Shown piece after piece: positions 60,572 to 64,000 of a stretch of DNA of 64,000 nucleotides. The position numbers and the translations under genes were made by a program. The stretch is from Exophiala sp. HKRS030. Its lineage: Eukaryota; Ascomycota; Eurotiomycetes; Chaetothyriales; Herpotrichiellaceae. Within the stretch, counting starts at the first letter, position 1. Every line of letters starts with the position of its first letter. The stretch lies in NCBI GenBank assembly GCA_023897205.1, contig JAHWDD010000007.1, forward strand, positions 248,001-312,000, given 5' to 3'. Under the pieces are notes generated by a model. It saw only the letters and a list, made by a program, of their open reading frames with translations. It was not told the DNA's origin and did not search any database.

Positions 60572-62521
60572 GATGTATGTAAGAAAACAGTGCGGAGCAG
60601 TAAGGTGCTATGTGTGTCAGGCCGGGAGGGGGGCTGAGGAGTCGACGACACTGAGATGCGGACACTGCAGTCAAACAGACGGCGGGCTTTGCAAGGATGT
60701 CAGTGACCACCGGCGACATGCGCTAGAATGGTTTCGACATAGAAGATGCGGCGGCTCCAACGGTGCCTCAAAGCGCGATCCGTAAATGGTGAGGTTCAAG
60801 GGTGATCCGCTGAAAGCCACAAGAGCCTTTCGTGACGTTTTCGAGAAGGTGTTGCTGGACAAGGCGGCGGGCGGACGGGGTTGATGCAAAAGTTGTCGCA
60901 GTGACAGACCAAAGAGGGATGGTTTGAAACACCTCCCCTGCTGACTGCAATGCGGCGCCGGTATGGGCGGGTCCAGAGGATGAGGCTCGTATTGATGTTG
61001 ATGTTGTATTACTGTCGAGAGATTCGTATGACAGGGATCTTCTCTTTTGGTGGTGAGGGTGGGAGTACGAGGAGGATGTTGGAGGGACTGATGCTGCTAG
61101 TTGTAATCGTACCCGTATACGAGGTGATGTGGCAATGAATGGGTTGAGAGGTTGTTGACAGTGGGCGTCAGTCAATTCCAAACCTGTTGTGCTCCGTAAC
61201 AGCGCTCCTTGGAGATACAGAACAGTACGAAGTGGTTTGTTTGAATTGTGACCAACTAGTGAAACTGACACAGACCATCAGGCTGCAGCCATCACTCTTT
61301 TTTTCTCTTTCGGATTCTTTGGAGATTTCGCCTCCTTTCCAAAGTCCGAACAAGCAATAACAAATTCCCACCAGATCTGACAATCACCACTGGTTCGGGC
61401 CTGGCCATTTGTGTCATGCTAATGTGGCCAAGTCCACTAGTCGTCGATCGTTGGAGGATCGGTCTACTATCTGTACATAGGTTGAAGGAAAGACGTTTTG
61501 CTGTTCGGGACCTACATACGGAGAACGACCGGCCACTCACAACTGCTACTACGATTATGGAGGGGGTTCCAAGGTATGGGATACAGGCTACGGGAGTACG
61601 GATACTTCCAACACCTTCATCCATCTACGAGTAGCGCCAGAAGCTGTTCAAAGAAAGAGCCGGCCCGTTGTCTCTGACAGGCTTTTCCTCTCATGGCGTT
61701 ACGAGTCCCAATCCTCGATCGTCAAGTCTCTTGTTGGTCCCATACGGAGTACGGGAGTACACAGTATCTTATTCGACCCAGCTCACATCTCGTGACGATC
61801 GCCTTTTTGATAGCCGAAGTTTGGAGGACGCCGGTTCCTTATACCCCGTAAGTCTTTCGCGGATATGGACTCGACCAAAGGATACGCAAAAGCATGTACG
61901 AGCAACGCACCAAGACTTTCCCCTTGCCTGGGTCACTCTGGTATGCACGTCTAGGAGTAGTCGTACTGGCTACAGCAGCCGAGGTCACCGCTCAATTGTA
62001 TTACTGATGAGCTGACCATCTCTGACAAAAATTGGCATCTTGACATCTGCAATCGAGCCCATGGAGGAGACCACCTTTTGTCCATACTTGCAGACCCTCT
62101 CGGCGAGGTGCTGCTCCTCGGACACACATTCTCTATGATGCTGCTTGAGACCAAAAGACATGCCTAGCTAGCTTGTTAATGGGATTGAATATTTCCGAAG
62201 AACTACCTCAGCTATCAAGACTCGGCCCACCGTTCCCATGGGTTGCCGTCTATTTTTCCTCGTTGGGTTTCTCAAAGATTGCTAGAGGACAGACACCCCG
62301 GAAGAAAAACAAATGAATCTCAACAGAAGAGTCGGTTTACCTTTGGATTGCCATAGGTCAAAGGTGTGACGGGATATATGCAGACTTTGGCGATTGACTC
62401 AAAGATCATGGTCCACAACCCGAGCTATCATCATTGACAGCTTGACCGTTCGGTTGTCTCTGTCAAGAAACTGACGGTTCATCGCCCAGATATGCAACTA
62501 CTCGTAGTAGTGTCCAGGTTC

Positions 62522-62600
62522 TTCATCATCATCACCATCATCATCCTCCTCCTCCTCCTCCTCCTCCTCCTCCTCCTCCTCCTCCTCCTCCTCCTTCTCC
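62522..62600. repeat. Trinucleotide repeat (ATC)n(CTC)n
   Basis: Several CAT/ATC units run into about 16 TCC/CTC units. If transcribed, an overlapping frame would encode a leucine run, but nothing else supports coding. Confidence 0.9.
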
Positions 62601-63235
62601 TCTACGAGTTAGCTCTCCGGCTATACAACCTTTACCGAGCATGTCAAAAAGTCACATCCCTCCCTTCTCACACCACGACAGGCTTGTATCATCTGGGCGA
62701 GGAAAGGACAAACTCGGGCCATTCGCTCGTCGATCCGCAAATCCCCCAGTAAATATTACTCGACACATCTCTAGCCTCATATGTATAGATACCTTGGAAG
62801 GGGTTCCCACAATTCTGCCCGACATCAAAAGCTCATCCTCCGGGGAATGGTGCCCGTTGGAAGTTTACGTACAGGCAATGATCGCCGGGTGCTCCATTTT
62901 AGTCTTGTCTACTACCTCTTGGGAGACAAACATTGCATACGCAAGTGTGTACGATGAAAAGTTGATGTCAATTAACATTCCTTTATTTCAGAAGATAGAA
63001 ACCAACTTTCCGAGGGACCTATTTATTGTATAGGTATTGGTGGCCAGTTAAGAAAATAACCAATGGTCCAGAAATCTATACCTACGTATTTTGTCCTCTT
63101 CATGGATGGGGTATCAGGTCAGGACATAGGTTGGTAGCAAGAAACCATCAAAAAACCCAGACACTCCTCGGTACCTAGGTAATGCAACTTAATCCAATCA
63201 TGTATTCGGTACAAAAGTCCAAATATCGAGCAAAC

Positions 63236-63253
63236 TACCTACCTAGGTAGGTA
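63236..63253. repeat. 18-base perfect palindrome
   Basis: TACCTACCTAGGTAGGTA reads identically on both strands and is an extended version of the TACCTAGGTA word found at several other intergenic sites in the window. It lies 80 bases beyond the 3' end of the last gene. Confidence 0.9.
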
Positions 63254-63335
63254 TTTATTCTGAGGCGTAAGCCTTCGGAAAATGCTCGCAAAATAGCTCT
63301 CTCTCTCTCGCTCTCCAGAGCTAATTCAAGATCCG

Positions 63336-64000
63336 TTAGATGACCCTGTCAGGAGGACTTTTCTGTTTATGTCTCGTCCGCCTGCCTGCGCCCCATCCGG
63401 CGCAGCTGAGGAGATCGTCGTCTCGGATCTTTCTGTTCTCGGGCTTCGCCCTTGTAATGGCAGGCTGCGGGTCGTGCTCGTCCTGACCGAGTTTCGATTT
63501 CTTTCGGCGTGACGCGGCCAGTTTCTCCCGAAGTATTACTGCTTCCTCGGGGTCCTCATAGCAAAGCTGGGTCATTCGAGGCGTCTCTTCGTCCTCCATG
63601 CGTCGGGCCTGGTTATCAAGCGGGTGGTCGAGGTCATCCATACCAAGCGAGAGCGGAGTTACGCCCGCTGTCATGGTCGTCTTCGCCCGACCTGTGAACG
63701 CGAATGTTTCCCTCTCGGTGGACGAGCCAGTCACTCCTGAGGGTGGTCGCTCCGACGGCATCGGAACAATCTCACTTCCCATCCCGTCGGTGTTCATGCT
63801 GTCGATGGAGCTGGCCCTCGATTGTCGTGGGTTCGACGATACCGAAGCGTTGGACAAGTTGCTGAGCGCTCTTCCGAAGAGCCTGCTCTTCTTCACGGGC
63901 CGCTCACCGCCAGCCGCAGCAGGCTTTCGGCGTATGCCCTGATCAAGGATGTCGCGTATAGCGCCGTTCAGTGCCTGTATACTGCCCGCCTTTTCATCCT
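63336..64000 (-). CDS. Unrecognised protein, C-terminal part (5' end outside window)
   Basis: The minus-strand frame is open from the window end down to the stop at 63336, so about 220 C-terminal residues are visible. The part nearest the edge reads KAGSIQALNGAIRDILDQGI, then RRKPAAAGGERPVKKSRLFG and RALSNLSNASVSS; a Ser/Pro-rich linker follows, then an acidic helix EDPEEAVILREKLAASRRKK and a basic end KIRDDDLLSCAGWGAGRRTR. The composition suggests a largely disordered nuclear or cytoskeletal protein with a short helical motif, but I do not recognise the family. GTG at 63896 is not a start; the true start lies to the right of the window. Confidence 0.65.
   Translation of the reverse strand, partial: DEKAGSIQALNGAIRDILDQGIRRKPAAAGGERPVKKSRLFGRALSNLSNASVSSNPRQSRASSIDSMNTDGMGSEIVPMPSERPPSGVTGSSTERETFAFTGRAKTTMTAGVTPLSLGMDDLDHPLDNQARRMEDEETPRMTQLCYEDPEEAVILREKLAASRRKKSKLGQDEHDPQPAITRAKPENRKIRDDDLLSCAGWGAGRRTRHKQKSPPDRVI

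Larger units (their letters stand above)
60572..63335. other. Long intergenic region with palindromic words and CTC repeat
   Basis: 2.8 kb without a supportable gene. It carries a CTC/ATC microsatellite at about 62522-62600, TACGGAGTA at 61743-61751, TACCTAGGTA at 63172-63181, and an 18-base perfect palindrome at 63236-63253. The small frames at 61668-62015 and 62641-63033 have no recognisable content. Confidence 0.55.

Noticed and set aside
61668..62015. 115-codon + frame in the right-hand gap
   Set aside because: Composition is like neighbouring non-coding DNA and includes a copy of the intergenic TACGGAGTA word.
62492..62752. Frame with a run of leucines
   Set aside because: The run is simply the CTC microsatellite; nothing around it looks coding.

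Overview
This is a nuclear window from a filamentous ascomycete (Pezizomycotina). The evidence is short GT-AG introns of about 45-140 bp, many with visible branch points of the CTAAC/CTGAC type, a NirA-like Zn2Cys6 regulator, a SamB-type MYND protein, Tig-A-like disulfide isomerase and Atg16/Ypt7 of fungal type. The protein set resembles Eurotiomycetes, possibly Chaetothyriales, but that placement is inference. I reconstruct 27 protein-coding genes, two of them cut by the window edges; exon borders were worked out by hand from reading frame, splice consensus and family knowledge. I saw no tRNA, rRNA, CRISPR, transposon or secondary-metabolite cluster.

Layout: 1-7 kb holds the end of a Sal1-like mitochondrial carrier, a NirA-like transcription factor and the ribonucleotide reductase small subunit (-). 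9-17 kb holds an oxaloacetate-type carrier (-), Swd2, a DUF1308 protein, a Ptm1-like seven-TM protein and OHCU decarboxylase (-). 18-30 kb holds a large ADF-H protein, a P5-type protein disulfide isomerase, an HSBP1-like protein (-), Ebp2, an RFTS-domain protein (-) and Pus4. 31-38 kb holds Dot1, the divergent pair atg16(-)/ypt7(+) and a G-protein beta subunit (-). 40-52 kb holds a DUF423 membrane protein, SamB, Mkt1 and a SLC35F/EamA-like transporter. 52-64 kb holds an F-box/RCC1 protein (-), RanBP1, the YEATS protein Taf14, a phosducin-like protein (-) and the tail of an unrecognised gene (-).

These are mostly single-copy housekeeping genes, not a pathway cluster. Some loose themes appear: chromatin (Swd2, Dot1, Taf14, the RFTS protein), heterotrimeric G-protein signalling (G-beta and a phosducin-like chaperone about 22 kb apart), and autophagy/vacuole fusion (Atg16 and Ypt7 sharing one divergent promoter region). 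The non-coding DNA is more distinctive than the genes: it carries many copies of two short palindromic words (TACCTAGGTA and TACGGAGTA/TACTCCGTA), several microsatellites, and pyrimidine-rich tracts just upstream of start codons. Several intergenic stretches exceed 2 kb without a supportable gene. I did not find a convincing undescribed biological system; the best leads are the palindromic word families, the CGCG-rich palindrome upstream of the ribonucleotide reductase gene, a decoy 3' splice site in ebp2 and the divergent atg16/ypt7 pair.
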